A DNA stretch of 64,000 nt from Membranipora membranacea (lineage: Eukaryota > Bryozoa > Gymnolaemata > Cheilostomatida > Membraniporidae). This document shows positions 24,791 through 37,068 of this stretch, one piece after another. Each line of letters begins with the position of its first letter. Positions within the stretch are counted from its first letter, which is position 1. Position numbers and translations under genes: made by a program. The notes under the pieces were generated by a model that worked only from the letters and a program-made list of their open reading frames with translations, searched no databases and was not told where the DNA came from. The stretch spans positions 19,900,001 through 19,964,000 of the forward strand of contig OU612075.1 of the NCBI GenBank assembly GCA_914767715.1. The letters run 5' to 3'.

Positions 24791-25440
24791 TCTAGGACGG
24801 TAGATTCACACACAGAGTTACGGATACCGCAATTGACAGCGAGGTACATAATCTAAGATCATTTGGACATACAGCCAGAGTGTTCTACCAGGCACAGAGT
24901 TAAAGATACCAAATACATAGTCTTAGATAATTGTCACGATAGACAAAGAACTAAAGATCATCATAGTATTTATGTAATAATTTGTTTTCTGCAAGCTAAA
25001 TTTAATTAGGTAAGCATCATCTAGCAGTAGTATTATTCCGAGATTTATAGCAATGTTAAAATTTTGTAAGAAAAATCTGGTTAATTAAAGAGTGTAGATA
25101 TACAAATTAAAATTGGTTAACAGCAAGTTGATAACATTATATCCCCGTATGTTTTGTTTTTATTAGCGAAGATGATTCAATTGTGTGCAATCAATTTCTG
25201 TTTATACAGCTTAGCCAAAAGCCTCTTGATGTCTTCTTCTGCACTGCCTTGGTGGCACCCGCATATTGCGTTACAAAGGGATGTTTTTATTCTGAATCAG
25301 ACATAGCTTGGGTTTTGTTGTGATTTCATTGGGGTGACTTTTGTCATGGGCAGATATTGACAGCTTCAGTTTGTGTTGAGATAGCGGGCAATGTTGTTGC
25401 TAAACTTTATTACTCGATGCAATAATACTGAGGTATGTCG
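24790..25440. other. non-coding stretch before a LINE tail
   Basis: Nothing recognised. The part next to 25440 may be degraded LINE sequence. Confidence 0.3.
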
Positions 25441-25550
25441 TAAGTTTTTTTGTTTTTTTCTCTTTTCCTTTTCCTTTTCCTTTTTTTTTCGGCACTATTC
25501 GGAAAACATTCCACTATTGGAATGAAATAGACTGCCAATAAAAGTGTAAA
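25441..25550 (+). mobile_element. LINE 3' end relic
   Basis: A pyrimidine-rich tract, then CGGCACTATTCGGAAAAC, then GACTGCCAATAAAAGTG and an A-rich tail. This is the same layout as the 3' ends at 28261-28390 and 12377-12440. Confidence 0.55.
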
Positions 25551-26819
25551 AAAAAGAAGAAAAAAAACCACTCGCTAAGACTAAGTTATACAGCGATATA
25601 CTTAGAAACAAGTAAAGAATAAGTAAAGATAAGATATCAAGATATTATTTCTCCAATTCGCTTCCCCGTGGTGCCTAATATGCTCTTTATGACCAAGACA
25701 CTAATCTAAAGTTCGTTGGGAACTTTATAATTTAGATTGATCAAATAAGGTTTTTGAGATGCGGTAGTTTAATGCACAGGTCAGGAACAGGAAACAGAAA
25801 AAGAAAAATCGTTGTAACTATTGATACGATATTGATACTCTGCTGCGCCACGCGGTGCTGATATTCAAATTGTCTCTGTATTTGCAGATTTAGATATTTA
25901 TTAAAATTCTCGCCTCTCCAGCACAGTACCAAAATCACATCTTTACATGCTGAAAACCAGCATTCAACTCTTTTAATTATGCTGATGCTGAAATTACAAT
26001 GTGCAATACAGTAAACTATTATATAACCTTCTGAACAAAGAACTTATCTTCTGAACTTAATTGACTCAATTAAGGCTTCAGCCACACATTAAAATCGATT
26101 ATCAAGTCATAGCGACATAGAAATTAAAACATAAACAATGATTTCGAATAGACGAACGAACGATTCCTCAAGTCACAGCTTGACCACACTATCCTCTGGT
26201 TAAATCAAAAACACCCATAATCCCCAGTAGGAGCAATGTATAATATATGGGTAGCTAATTAGCAAACATAATGCGGTGAAAGCTTTCAGTTTTTTCTGGG
26301 CATAATAGAACATCTCCCTTTTTCAGGTAAAATTAAAACAGTATGAGTTCAAAAAAGTGACAAATGATAAACGCCAAACTATTTATGTATTGGCTGATTA
26401 CTGGAACGATATTGATAGTTTGTCAAAACTTTACCATAAAAAAAGAGCAATTCCATTGAGAAATTGCATGCAACGTAAATTTAAATTGATGCTCAGAAGT
26501 TGATCCTAGTAGCTCTTCTCACCGCTGAGGTGCTGTTTGATCAGTCGTCTATTTTAACGATCTTGTCCATAACTGATTTGTCAGCAATTACAAGCCTGGA
26601 GGGATTTGGCACCATTACAGCCAGAGTAAAAAGTTATATTGCGAATTCTAAAACACAGAAATTGAAGGTGATTATATTTGTAATGGGATTTAGACAAAGG
26701 GGTGGACAACTTCAAGTTATAGTTTTGTAAAACATTAAAATTCCAAGCTGATAAATTAGATAAAACAAACAATCCATGCTGATAGCAATGTCTGGAGTAA
26801 TTTAGCAAAACCTAATATT
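25551..26819. other. non-coding stretch, nothing recognised
   Basis: Open frames near 25741-25938 and 26500-26808 lie on both strands and lack any motif. Confidence 0.35.
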
Positions 26820-27848
26820 TTAATTCCCCCCTTTTTAAAAAAAAATTTATTGGCATAACTTTCATTCAATGAGAATGTTTTACAAAATCAGCCTTCCAAG
26901 AAAACAAAAAACAGGGAAAATAAACCAAAAACTTTCCATCAAGATGACGAAAAAAATAATCAGAAAAATTGAGTTTTAATGATTTATAATCGAATATTGA
27001 ACGTAAATTGAATGGAATATTGTTAAATGTAGATGCTATAATATTGTCTAAAAAATTATTTGAAGTTGGGTGTAGCTTGAACATGTCTCTCAGATTGAAA
27101 ATTAAAATGTTCTAACAAAAGTGGTGGCCATTTCTTGTTCATCAATTGATGTCCAGTAATGCTAGTAAAATACATGTTGAGCGCTGGTGAAGGTAAAAGG
27201 TCTAACGACCTTGATAATTTGTTAGTTGGTACCAGGTGATTAGGGATTTTTTGTATATTACATATCAACCTGAAGGCTCTGCCGGAGTAAAAATAAATCC
27301 ATTAGTATATAGTTTGGTGATAGATTGTCATGAATATGGATACCACTTATGATGTGGCAAAAAACAAAATGATGGCAAAATATAATATCTGTTTTGTTGT
27401 CAAGAAAAGGTCTACAAAGTTGTAGTAATGTAAGTGCCTTTGCAAACTTTTTACTGATATATGGAACATGGTCATGCCATGTTAGCCTGTCATTCATGAT
27501 GAAACCTGACAGATTTGTTTCACGTTCACGTGACAACCCCCCTCCCACCACATGACAAGGAGAACAAACTACCGACATCATCGTGAATGTTATGCAGCAG
27601 AAAATGCGACTTATTAACGTTAATTACCATATGACTATTAAAGCACCAATCATTGATCACATTTAGGTCTTAGCTACATTTGGAATTTAAATTTTTTGTG
27701 TTACGATCGATTGTGATTTATAAATACTGTGTCATCTGCATACGCAAAACAAGATGCAAATAAAGGAATCTTCAAAAGGTCGTTAGTATAAATCAAGAAT
27801 AGAGTTGGTGCTATTATTGATCCTTGTGGAACCCCTATATTAATTGGA
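26820..27848 (-). mobile_element. CR1-like LINE relic, reverse transcriptase to 3' end
   Basis: On the minus strand G-V-P-Q-G-S and F-A-Y-A-D-D-T-V-F (Y-A-D-D at 27742-27731) mark the reverse transcriptase palm. The thumb follows, with I-M-N-D-R-L-T-W-H-D-H-V at about 27500 in another frame, then a 3' end near 26830-26850. Several stops and frameshifts make it inactive. Its left-out 5' part was lost at 27848, exactly where the next relic starts in the other direction. Confidence 0.75.
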
Positions 27849-28390
27849 ATATCCAATATCCACTATTTCGAGCCTTAAAACGAATTATGCCATAGCAATA
27901 GGGCCATTTCTGACCCCTAATGTAATGCGACATCAAGTAGCAGAAACTATATTCTCATTCCAACCGAATCCATTACACAATCATTACAACTCCTACCTCT
28001 TCCTAAGCTTGTTTGTTATTTCACTTCACTTTTTGCGCATAAGATAAACAATTTTTTAACACCTCCATTTATATATAGAGGATTTAAAAGCACTACCAAG
28101 TTCAATTTTCGTGATAAACATTTTACTTTTATATCATACAGACAATCTAAGATACAAAGTTTCTGCTACATACAATTCTTTACTGTTACATTTGAGATCT
28201 AAAGAGAAGTTCAGTTCATTCAAAACTTTACTTTTCAACCATATATTATCGACTTGACCAACATCATTGATGATATTATTTCCTTTCTGTTTCTCTTTTT
28301 TTGTTTTAAAAAAAATTTTTCTGGCACTGAGTACAAAACATTTCGAATGAGATGACTTTGGATGCCAATAAAAAAAAGTAAATAAAGTAT
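27849..28390 (+). mobile_element. CR1-like LINE relic, extreme 3' part
   Basis: The plus strand encodes the end of ORF2: a degenerate H-N-H-Y-N-S segment near 27980, then L-R-S-K-E-K-F-S-S-F-K-T-L-L-F-N near 28200. A 3' UTR with CTGGCACTGAGTACAAAAC and a GCCAATAAAAAAAAG tail follow. It adjoins the minus-strand relic back to back. Confidence 0.7.
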
Positions 28391-29940
28391 ATATATTAAA
28401 GTATTATCCATATTACGTTTGTTGTACTGTGTATTTCATCAACAGCTTGACCAGCTTACAGACCCTGGTTGCCACAACTGTAATAACTTAATGACTGTAA
28501 TAAAGTAGCTTTGGTCAATATGATCACACAAAGAAAAATTCTGAAAGCTGTCATTCCAATTTCTTGTCAGCACGATGAACAGCAGAAGATTATCTAGGTT
28601 TTAGATCAAAACTATTATTGATAATGGATTTACATCTTGAGATATTTGGATTATTGTTCCTAATTATTTGGTGCAAAACATGCATTCCTCTCACTCCAAA
28701 AAACTGAAAAACAGGTTAAACAACATATTATACACACCAGCAAGATTATTTCTCAGGGTTTGATTTTGGCGTTTGAATATAAATTCAATAAAAGTGAAGC
28801 TATAAGTGTATTGTTTGTTTCTATCTCGATGCTCAACGATCACCGGAATAGGTGATTCATTGTTACACACATATACTTTGAGTGTAATACTGCCTAGATT
28901 TTCATCACGTTTTCGCCTGAAGTAAATTGGTGCATTATTTTGCTCATTTCTGCCTATACATTTTTATATGGTTAGAAACATAAGGTAAACAATTTTTGCG
29001 ATATGCAATCTCGGTCAGACTACTACCGATGTGTCAGTGATGGAATTTTTTGAAAATTGGATGATAAGTTCCTAAAAAACTGAAAAGACGATATATCATA
29101 TTAAACGCAAAAGATTGTACCCTGACCTTTAGTTATCAGAGCCCATTCTCTTGGCCAGCTTGGTGTGAATACTGACCAAATATGTTGTACGGATGTCAGA
29201 TGAGGAGTGCACTCTATACTCTGTCAGTTTATTTAAGTGAATAGGACAAATAATTCATCTTTTTTCTTGAGCACTTTGACAAACACCATTCCAAGAATCG
29301 GTATTTTATAAGAAACTTAAAACTGAAGCCTTTGCACCTGAATTATACTGCTGTTTCAGAGTAACTATTGATACATTATTATTATTATTATGAAAGTCCC
29401 TTTTTCCATTTCAAAAATGCAGTGAACATTTTGGCCAATCTACATTCTGTCCCAAAATCTTATTCAAAGATGGCATATTTTACCCATCTTATCAGTAAAA
29501 GAAATTTGATCGTATCCTGTTACACAAAACAGGAATTTTAATTTTAATGCTGAAAGGCTTTTATCATGATAAGATATACATAAACATAAAATTGTTGTAT
29601 CAGAGACCCACAGTTATAATCAACAATAATTACAATCAGTAAAATGTGAAACATCTCTGCACTGTTATAAGATTCAGACTCCTCACAAAGTATCACTGTG
29701 CCATGAGAAATGAACCAATCATAAAAATATGAAAGGTATAATTTTCCAATAATTTATTATCTCAATTTGCTTGAAAAGAGCCATCTGAAAATACAATATA
29801 TGACACAATAATGTAAAGCTCCTGTGGCATAGAATAAACAGGAAGTAAAATAAATGAGACAACTTTGACTATCAAACCGACAATCAAGACATAAAGTTGG
29901 GCTGATGGGGTGAGGCCTTGGGCATTTCTTTGAAGACAGA
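28391..29940. other. non-coding stretch downstream of the minus-strand GPCR
   Basis: A short ATT microsatellite lies at about 29378-29392. No exon or repeat recognised otherwise. Confidence 0.4.
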
Positions 29941-29957
29941 TTTATTTCATTTTTATT
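29941..29957 (-). promoter_or_regulatory. two poly(A) signals of the minus-strand GPCR
   Basis: AATAAA on the minus strand at 29957-29952 and 29946-29941, within 25 bp of the stop codon; this would give a very short 3' UTR. Confidence 0.5.
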
Positions 29958-29965
29958 CTGCGAAT

Positions 29966-30886
29966 CTATTCTTGTGATGTTGATGTTGCTGGATGAATCC
30001 TAGCCTTATGTGGAATCAGCTTCAGAAACTGTTTTCTAAACTGAGGCAATGTCATCACGTAGATCGGAAAACTCATTCCACTATTGGCGATGAGCATTTG
30101 TGAAGCGAAGTATGTGTAGTAACCAGGTGGTTGGGATTGTGAAATCACCTTCCAGGCGAGCCATATGCCTGATGGGATCCAGCAGAGGTAATATACTCCC
30201 AGCGTTGCACTCACTGTTCTTATAGACTTGCACATCTTGGCCCTATTAATGCCTTGCAACTTGGAGACTTTGACTAACAAATACACGTTTGTGATTGCCT
30301 GAAGTGTGACGGGTATTACTAAAAAAGTTGTTGTCAGTACCATAACGCCTCCTACCCCATTTTTACCCACTTCTGTGAGGCAATATGCAATCGTTTCATC
30401 AAACATAAAAACTACGAGATTAAAATATCTAAACAGTATGTTCAAAATAACTGGAAATAAGAACGAAAATATAATAACACTGAGAATAAGTATGCGTGAC
30501 CTATTATTTGCCTGAAAGACACGATACTTTACAGGAAATAAGACAGAGATCCACCTGTCTACCGACATGGCGGTATGCATGAAAGCAGTGATATGAGCTG
30601 CAACAGTTGATGCTATGCCGAAGGCATCACATAGCCATGCAGGGAGCCTAACTTCACCTTTCAAATTGATTACAAAGCCTGAGGCGATCACAATCAGCAT
30701 CAGAAGATCGGAGCACACCAAACCGAGTATGTAGTAATGCTGAAGTGTTAGTTTACCCATCCTCCGCAATGTCAGAATTACCAGAACATTGCTCACAAGA
30801 ATAAATGAGGTCATTATTAGGGTAACTGCTATCAATGATGTTGGTAGAGTTGTTTTAAAAAGTATCAAGTCTGTCTTATTTTCCAT
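29966..30886 (-). CDS. class A (rhodopsin-like) G protein-coupled receptor, single exon
   Basis: Plasma-membrane seven-helix receptor of 306 residues; ligand unknown. The ATG at 30886 was chosen because the frame upstream begins only with TTG and because the paralogue at 40344 starts at the matching place. Seen: an N-glycosylation site at N3, TM1 with S-N-V-L-V (33-36), TM2 with C-S-D-L-L (58-62), TM3 cysteine at 86, D-R-W in place of D-R-Y at 110-112, a second loop cysteine at 169 (likely disulfide with C86), C-W-I-P in TM6 at 235-238, and F-P-I-Y in TM7 at 273-276 in place of N-P-x-x-Y. The tail is short (about 25 residues). Aligns without gaps to the plus-strand gene. No lesion seen. An amine or melatonin-like group is possible, but motifs do not decide. 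Confidence 0.88.
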   Translation of the reverse strand: MENKTDLILFKTTLPTSLIAVTLIMTSFILVSNVLVILTLRRMGKLTLQHYYILGLVCSDLLMLIVIASGFVINLKGEVRLPAWLCDAFGIASTVAAHITAFMHTAMSVDRWISVLFPVKYRVFQANNRSRILILSVIIFSFLFPVILNILFRYFNLVVFMFDETIAYCLTEVGKNGVGGVMVLTTTFLVIPVTLQAITNVYLLVKVSKLQGINRAKMCKSIRTVSATLGVYYLCWIPSGIWLAWKVISQSQPPGYYTYFASQMLIANSGMSFPIYVMTLPQFRKQFLKLIPHKARIHPATSTSQE

Positions 30887-32147
30887 GATGATGCGCTTCA
30901 AATGTCGTTAATGAAGAAGACAATTCTTGGTGGACCGCAGTCACCACAATGAAACATTTTCTCTTTGTTTATTTGCCTATAAGATTGGCACTCTATTGTT
31001 CGACTTGTCAACATGATTTATAACTTCTCAAGCAAACATCATTATTGTTTTTCTAATACATAAAATCTATGGATTTCCTTCAAGATATCAAAAAGGGAAA
31101 CACATTGTGAAGTTCCCAAGTGTTTTTAGGTCTAATGAGTTTCAGGCTTTCAATCTGATGCATCTATTTAAAATGCTTTTAAATCAATAATTATTCCAAA
31201 TCATCTTCTTTCTTTTTAAAATTTCCAGGATTTTCAAGTCCCATTATCTTTGAAGCAATGATTATTCACATGGCAAACATTTTTCAATGTTCGTCATTGA
31301 AGGCAGTTCATTGGCAGCAAAATTAACACCCTTGACTGCAGCGCAGAGGAAATGTGCAAACTTTTTGCTATAAACAACATGCGCTGCTATGGTAAATGAG
31401 TTCCGTCATTAACAAATTTAAAGGATCTATTCCATATTTCATTGCCTGGAAGCCTTAGATGGCCCTGTTGAGGCTAAGCAAATAAAATTTTCCATAAGAA
31501 TTGGTTGCTTACCACGTACTCATGTTGGCACTTGAACACATGCAAGAGAAAATCTGTAATCATGCGTTATTACTACATTTCTTTGCCCATCTAGGCTTGT
31601 ATGGTGTAGGTGATTCACCAATCATTAGTGATGACGATCGAGTCCAGCTTATACTGAAATTTTCGAGTCAAGTTTGAGCGAGTTTGAGTTCGCGCGCGCC
31701 AAGGCCAAACACAAGCTACCTATGTGCCAGCTGACGCTAATTGTTTTTGGAAGTTTATTAGTTGAAACAAAATTCGAAAGATGCATTAAACAAAAGAATC
31801 ATGATTAAATTAATGACTCTGCACAAGGTGTTATGATGACTATAATGACTATTATAACTCTTTGTTCTGCATAACATCAACACTACAAACAGTCAAAAAA
31901 TAGTCAATAAAACTTAAAAACAACTATTTTATTACTAATATTTAATTATTTATGCAGTGACCCCGCAATATAGAAATATAAATGATACTACATAAACAAA
32001 GAAGGAAGATAACTCTTATTCACAACAGAAAAACCTCGTAAAATAGTTGCAAAATAAGAATATTAAATGCGGCTAAAGTAGGGCCTAAAACTATGGTAGA
32101 AACCAATAAACATTGTAATCCCATTCACGTAGAAAAATATCTTATTC
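30887..32147. other. region between GPCR start and hAT pseudogene end
   Basis: Contains the GPCR upstream region. Near 31640-31700 lies an odd stretch with repeated GAGT/TCGAG words and CGCGCGCG that could be the subterminal part of the hAT element; no matching right end was found. Confidence 0.35.
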
Positions 32148-34985
32148 TTATTCGAGAACTTGATAGTTTTTATTTAGAAACATAAGCATGTTCATTACAT
32201 CTGGTTTTATACGGTTCCATTTTTTAGTAACTATATCCCCAGCAGTACAGAACACCCTTTCTGATGGAACTGACGTTCCCTGCACACAGAAATAGGGAAC
32301 AGCGAATGAATGGAAAAGGGGGTATAGATGGCTATGCTGTTTCTACCATAGTAGTGGGTTTGAATCCATAGGGCAAACTTGAGATTTCAGATAAGCCTGC
32401 AGTTCGATTCTCGCTGTATCGCTGTTATTAGCAGTATTAGTAGCTGCACTAGAGAAATCTGACAGAATAGTTGACAGTACATTACTTTCTGTATCGGTGG
32501 CAGTAGAAGTTTCTAGTGGTGTGTCCAGTTCTACATCAACTAGTTCTGCGGAGACGGAGATTTTGCTCAACACATCTTGTTGGATTCGTTGTTGATCCGT
32601 AGTAGAAAGGTGCGCTAGACTCCGGACTCTTGAGTCCAAAAAGCTACATACGTCTAGGATTTGACAGTCACTACTTTTATATCTGTAAGGTTAAAATAGA
32701 AAACAGTGAAACATTCAATCTAATTATTCATTACCTTACTTTAAATAGAATAGGATAGAAGCTATTAAACTAACGCTGTGGAATGTGGAACACATAATTC
32801 TCTAAATGAATATCAAGCCAAGTAAATGTAACAATAACAACAGGTTACCTTTTCGCAAGGTCATGATACAAGTTTGATTTGGCTTGATGCATGGGTTGTT
32901 CATCATGGAGAGGAGGTTTGCTGGAGACCATCAGCGAGTGAAGAAGAGGACGTAATAATGACGCAGTAGTGGATGTCTCACTGCTCATAAGCTCAGTAAC
33001 TTTCTTAAATGGCTTTAGCACACGCCAAGCATCCTCCAAGACTTCCACCTTGATCTTGGTCATGTGGGTCAGAAGAAGATCATTTTGCTAAAAATAATCA
33101 AAGTCAAAACTACATAGGCCTAAAATTACATCATGCCCACGCCCCACTATGCATATTAAGTTCAGCATTGTACATGTAGGCTTATAAAATATAGATTCTA
33201 TGACAATAATCAATGACTGAATTTGGATTGAAAGATTAATCTTTAATTATGGGCAAGTAACAGAACAGAAGAGCTTACCTTCAGCTCGGCCAGGCTTGAG
33301 CAGATTGCCACGTGAAGTTTTAGATAGCGTTCTAGCATGTCGAAAGAGCTATTCCACCTGGTGGAAACATCTATCATCAGCTTCAATGATGATCCCGCCT
33401 GCTGATTTTTCTAGAGAAATTAATTTTAGAAAAAGTTGAAGCCGCAATTTCTAATGCAGGAGATGCCAATGTACGAAATTGTTTGCGTAGCATAGTATTT
33501 CATTTAGTTCACTTCAAAGAAAATAATTTCAGCACCAACACTAACAGACATTGTTTAAATATAACAACAACATTATATTTGTGTGAGGTAAGCACAAATT
33601 CGACTTACCTTTAACACACTATCAGCCCTCGGGCTGTTGTGAAAATATTTTACAATAGCGCGTACACTTCTTATTGGATCATTTAGGGCGGCAGTGAACT
33701 TTTGAGCACTCAGGTTTAGACTGTTGGCAAAACATCTGACATGATGCATTTCAGTGTCCTTTAGAGCTTTGGTAATGTTAAAAGCATTGTCCGATGTAAC
33801 TGCTACTGCAACAGGAATATCGGGTATGTTCAGCTCACTATCATCCGTCACACTGTCAGTAGGTATGACCATATCTGAAGCATTAAAAATTAATCGGTTA
33901 GTTTAATAAGATATAATAAACATGACTATGTTAATCTTCCTGCGAATTTTGGATATTAAGGGTCTTCAATTATGACTTGAGATAATTTACTGAATCTTTG
34001 GTCTTCATCATCCTATACGTTCATAACACCTTGAGCAGATCAATACTACTCATAGGAATTCGGTCATTGATGCTAAGATAACCTAGTCCACTTCCTGGCC
34101 CACTTATTGTGAGTCATAGTCAACCACAGACATCAGATCACTTGGGTGGCGCTCGAACGGCTGGTGCGAGGCATGCACCACCCACGCCTAGCGCCACCAT
34201 TCTGAGCACCAACCATGTGACCTGATGTCCAAGCAGTCAACTACAACTACGGTGCAGCTTAATTTACAATGTAGTAGTGATTTAGAAAGTTTAGCTTACC
34301 TCCATCCTCTCCGTCTTCGCCGTTGGCAGCAGCAGATTCATCAGAAGAAGCACTGGCTTCAGCTTGGACTTCTTTGTTATCATCAACAACCCCCCATTTC
34401 AAAGTGTTTGAAGGAGGTCTGCTCTGAGATTGTCCGCCGTATGACGATCAGAAAGTTCCTTCGTATCAATAACAAAGCTAACTATCTTATAGTCCTTTAT
34501 AAGATGAAGGGTGTAGGTTATGAAACTGGTATTGGAAGTACTGGTCCAGGCATCTGTGGTGACCCCAAAGATACAATTGCACCCATGCAACTCTCTATAA
34601 GATTTGATCTCTTGGCATACTATCTTGGAAGCGTTAGTGTATAAGGTTGGCAGAATATTGTAAGTGAATTTCTTTCTGCTAGGAATGATATAGCGTCCAT
34701 CAGTAGTTTCCGAAATCAGGCCTACAAAACCAATATCTTCTACCACACTCAGTGGCTGAAAGAACTATTGTCTTGGCTATGTTATAAGTTATTCTTTCAT
34801 ACTTCTTGGACTTCTTGTCTAAGGTTCCTTTGGACTTAATGAAAGAGTGTAGAGTTGGTTGGGCAGTGTCATCTTTTACTTTTTTTGATTTGGTGGCAGA
34901 AGAATTTTTTATGATTGTCTATGATTCTAGTATGTTTCCTTTAGGTTTCTCTTGCACATGCATCAACATAAAGTATACGTTTTTT
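32148..34985 (-). pseudogene. hAT-family transposase (ZBED-like) with introns, inactivated
   Basis: Cut-and-paste DNA transposase by homology. Exon-like blocks on the minus strand have GT-AG borders: about 34985-34300, 33874-33609, 33410-33279, 33087-32849 and 32682-32148. In order they show F-G-V-T-T-D-A-W-T-S (catalytic core start), V-T-S-D-N-A-F-N-I (second acidic position), H-V-R-C-F-A-N-S-L-N-L, D-V-S-T-R-W-N-S-S, and the C-terminal dimerisation block T-S-V-P-S-E-R-V-F with A-G-D-I-V-T-K-K-W-N-R-I-K-P. Breaks: TAG at 32345-32343 replacing a Trp/neighbour in P-L-L-W-W, frameshifts near 34757 and near 34400 (TGA after L-L-Q-T-L), and a TAG near 34927 that may precede the true start. No BED zinc finger is visible. 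It could be a dead transposon or a decayed domesticated copy. Confidence 0.82.
34129..34229. mobile_element. about 100 bp MITE inside an intron of the hAT pseudogene
   Basis: The ends GACATCAGATCAC and GTGACCTGATGTC are inverted repeats, and further in GTGGCGCT pairs with AGCGCCAC. It lies between the donor at 34299 and the acceptor at 33875. No coding capacity. Confidence 0.6.
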
Positions 34986-34989
34986 ATCA

Positions 34990-36362
34990 TTTATATACAA
35001 GAAAAGGTAACTCTGTGAAATTAACAATACCTATTGCGTGTACAAACAATCTAATGGTAACAACACTTGATTCCTGAAATGACATTGTTTCTTATACAGA
35101 CATGGGCAACAAGACAGTAACAAGTAGCTGGTTGCGACATGGTTCTATAAGAATAGTGACAGTAGTGCATAACACCTGAGAACAAGGTCAAGGCCATGCA
35201 GGGGTGAGAAGATAAAACAAGTTATGAGTAGAGAGGTGAAAAGAGAAATGTGTTTAAAGAACCAGCCTCCAGCAATATTGGTAAATAACTCTATCGCTAA
35301 AAACCTCTCTCAATATTTTTGACTCTTAAATAATAGAGAAAATTACCGAATTATTAAAGTGATGCTGCCAAAACACATACTCAGGGGGAGTCACTTGGTT
35401 AATCCATCTGCCTGCGGAAGAACAATGAGAATTAATCAACAAGATCTGTATTTTGATTAGACAAATAATTTATGTATAAATATTAATGTCATATTAACAC
35501 CCTGATGAGATGCCAGCGATGCTGAATAAAATTTGGATCTTTGAAAAGCCTAATATGACAATCTATACCTAGGCTAAGGCCTACATACTGTACATATATA
35601 GTAAGCGAAAATTGCACTTGCTAATGCTGCTTCGATAAAATACATTAAACATTGTTCATTTTATTGTTTATTTCAGGAAGCGTACATGAGCAACCAGAGA
35701 GGCTTGGTTGAGAGATCGGTTGAGGTTTTTGTTGGGTTTTCAAAATGAGAAGACCTAAAAAATTGACGTAAATTGCCCAGCAGATAATAAGTCAAGGTGT
35801 CCTGTCTCAGAGGGCAAATATGTTCTCTTAATCATTAATCATTAATCATTAGTGAGCTTGTAAATTTATTTATTGGTTTGTATTTCAAAAGGTGGAGTAG
35901 AGTTGGAGGGTATGAGATAATATAATACCGATTCTCACTATCCTAAAAGTCGCCATTCCCTTTATCCTTTATACATTTCTTAACCCACACTCATAACAAA
36001 TCATAATAATTATATCGAAGTTTTATTCTCTGACAGGGTCAGAATCGTGCAAATCAAAAAGAAACAGTGAGCACAACAAAAGGGATATCATCAATTGGAC
36101 TCAGAGTTTTTGCTCAATAAAAAAAAAGATTGAAATTCAGCTGTAAAATATGCTAAAATATGTCAAGATCATTGAAATTGTATCGAAATGTTATGCTTTT
36201 GGAATAATCTCAATATACGGAGGTTACTTAACCTCACTTGTGCATACAGCCAATTGGCCTCTGTCAAGTATCCTGTTAAATATCGAGTATTTCAAGCAAA
36301 CAGTAGATCTTATATTATTATTACATCAGGTATCATTGCTCTATTTATCTTTCCTGTATAGA
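34990..36362. other. non-coding stretch with a small microsatellite
   Basis: A 7 bp unit (AATCATT) repeats about three times at 35828-35851; its reverse complement is at 55185-55212. No supported exon. Confidence 0.4.
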
Positions 36363-36866
36363 CAGTTTTCTGAGCTCTGATTTACGCCTCAATTCAGAGT
36401 TGTCCTCTCTCCAGTTTGGTACTTTTAACCCACGCCGCATAGGAAAAACGTGCTGAAAAGAGGGTTATCTTGATAACCGCTTATAAAAGGAAAAAAAAAA
36501 TTTTTGATTCAAAATCTGCAGCGTTGAAAACTCATATGGACATAGTTTGGGAAATAATTTTAGTATTTGGATAGTCAATTATAGCATTTTCTGCCTGTTT
36601 TGCGGACAATTTGGCAGAATATTTCATGAGTTTCGTCACTAAAATTGAGATTTATCAACATTCAAGCATCCAATGATTTGGAAACCCTGTCTCACAGGGT
36701 TTTCAATGGTGCAGACTCTGAATCAAAAATCATTTTAAACCTAACATAAGCGGTTTTCAAGATAACCCTCTTTCAGCAGGTTTTTCCTATGCGGCGTGGG
36801 TTAAAAGTACCAAACTGGAGAGAGGACAACTTTGAATTGAGGCATAAATAAGAGCTCAGAAAACTG
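36363..36866. mobile_element. MITE with long terminal inverted repeats, full copy
   Basis: The ends are CAGTTTTCTGAGCTC and GAGCTCAGAAAACTG. The inverted arms run about 120 bp inwards, including CTTTTAACCCACGCCGCATA and its complement near 36790. Length is 504 bp, non-coding. A right-half copy is at 38325-38590. Confidence 0.8.
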
Positions 36867-36957
36867 CAGCATAATGTCAAAGTCAGTATGCATGAGATAC
36901 AGAAGTTCTAAGCTAGCTCCTTAATCAAATCAATAAAAGAGTATGCAGTTTGTTTAC

Positions 36958-37068
36958 CTTTATGAGTACTCGACAGGCCGCCTCAATACCATAGTTATCA
37001 GCCATGGCATGTATATCATTAGTGTACAGGTTATTCAGGTCTAGTATACTTTCGTACTGAAACATCCT
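36958..37068 (-). pseudogene. POLR1A: isolated exon of the RNA polymerase I large subunit C-terminal region
   Basis: On the minus strand a strong acceptor (CTTTCTTTTTTACAG) precedes 37 open codons in phase 0, then a GTAAAC donor. The residues L-Y-T-N-D-I-H-A-M-A and Y-G-I-E-A-A-C-R-V match the conserved Pol I large-subunit segment in the last tenth of the protein (the equivalent of Pol II G-I-E-A near the end of the cleft). The sequence is intact and both splice sites are good. No neighbouring POLR1A exon was found on either side: the downstream one (expected V-Y-G-I and Y-M-T-F-E-G) is missing, and a MITE lies 92 bp away. It is on the same strand as the POLR1A N-terminal exons but 32 kb upstream of them, so it cannot be part of that transcript in order. 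I class it as a displaced duplicate, or an assembly fault. Confidence 0.75.
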
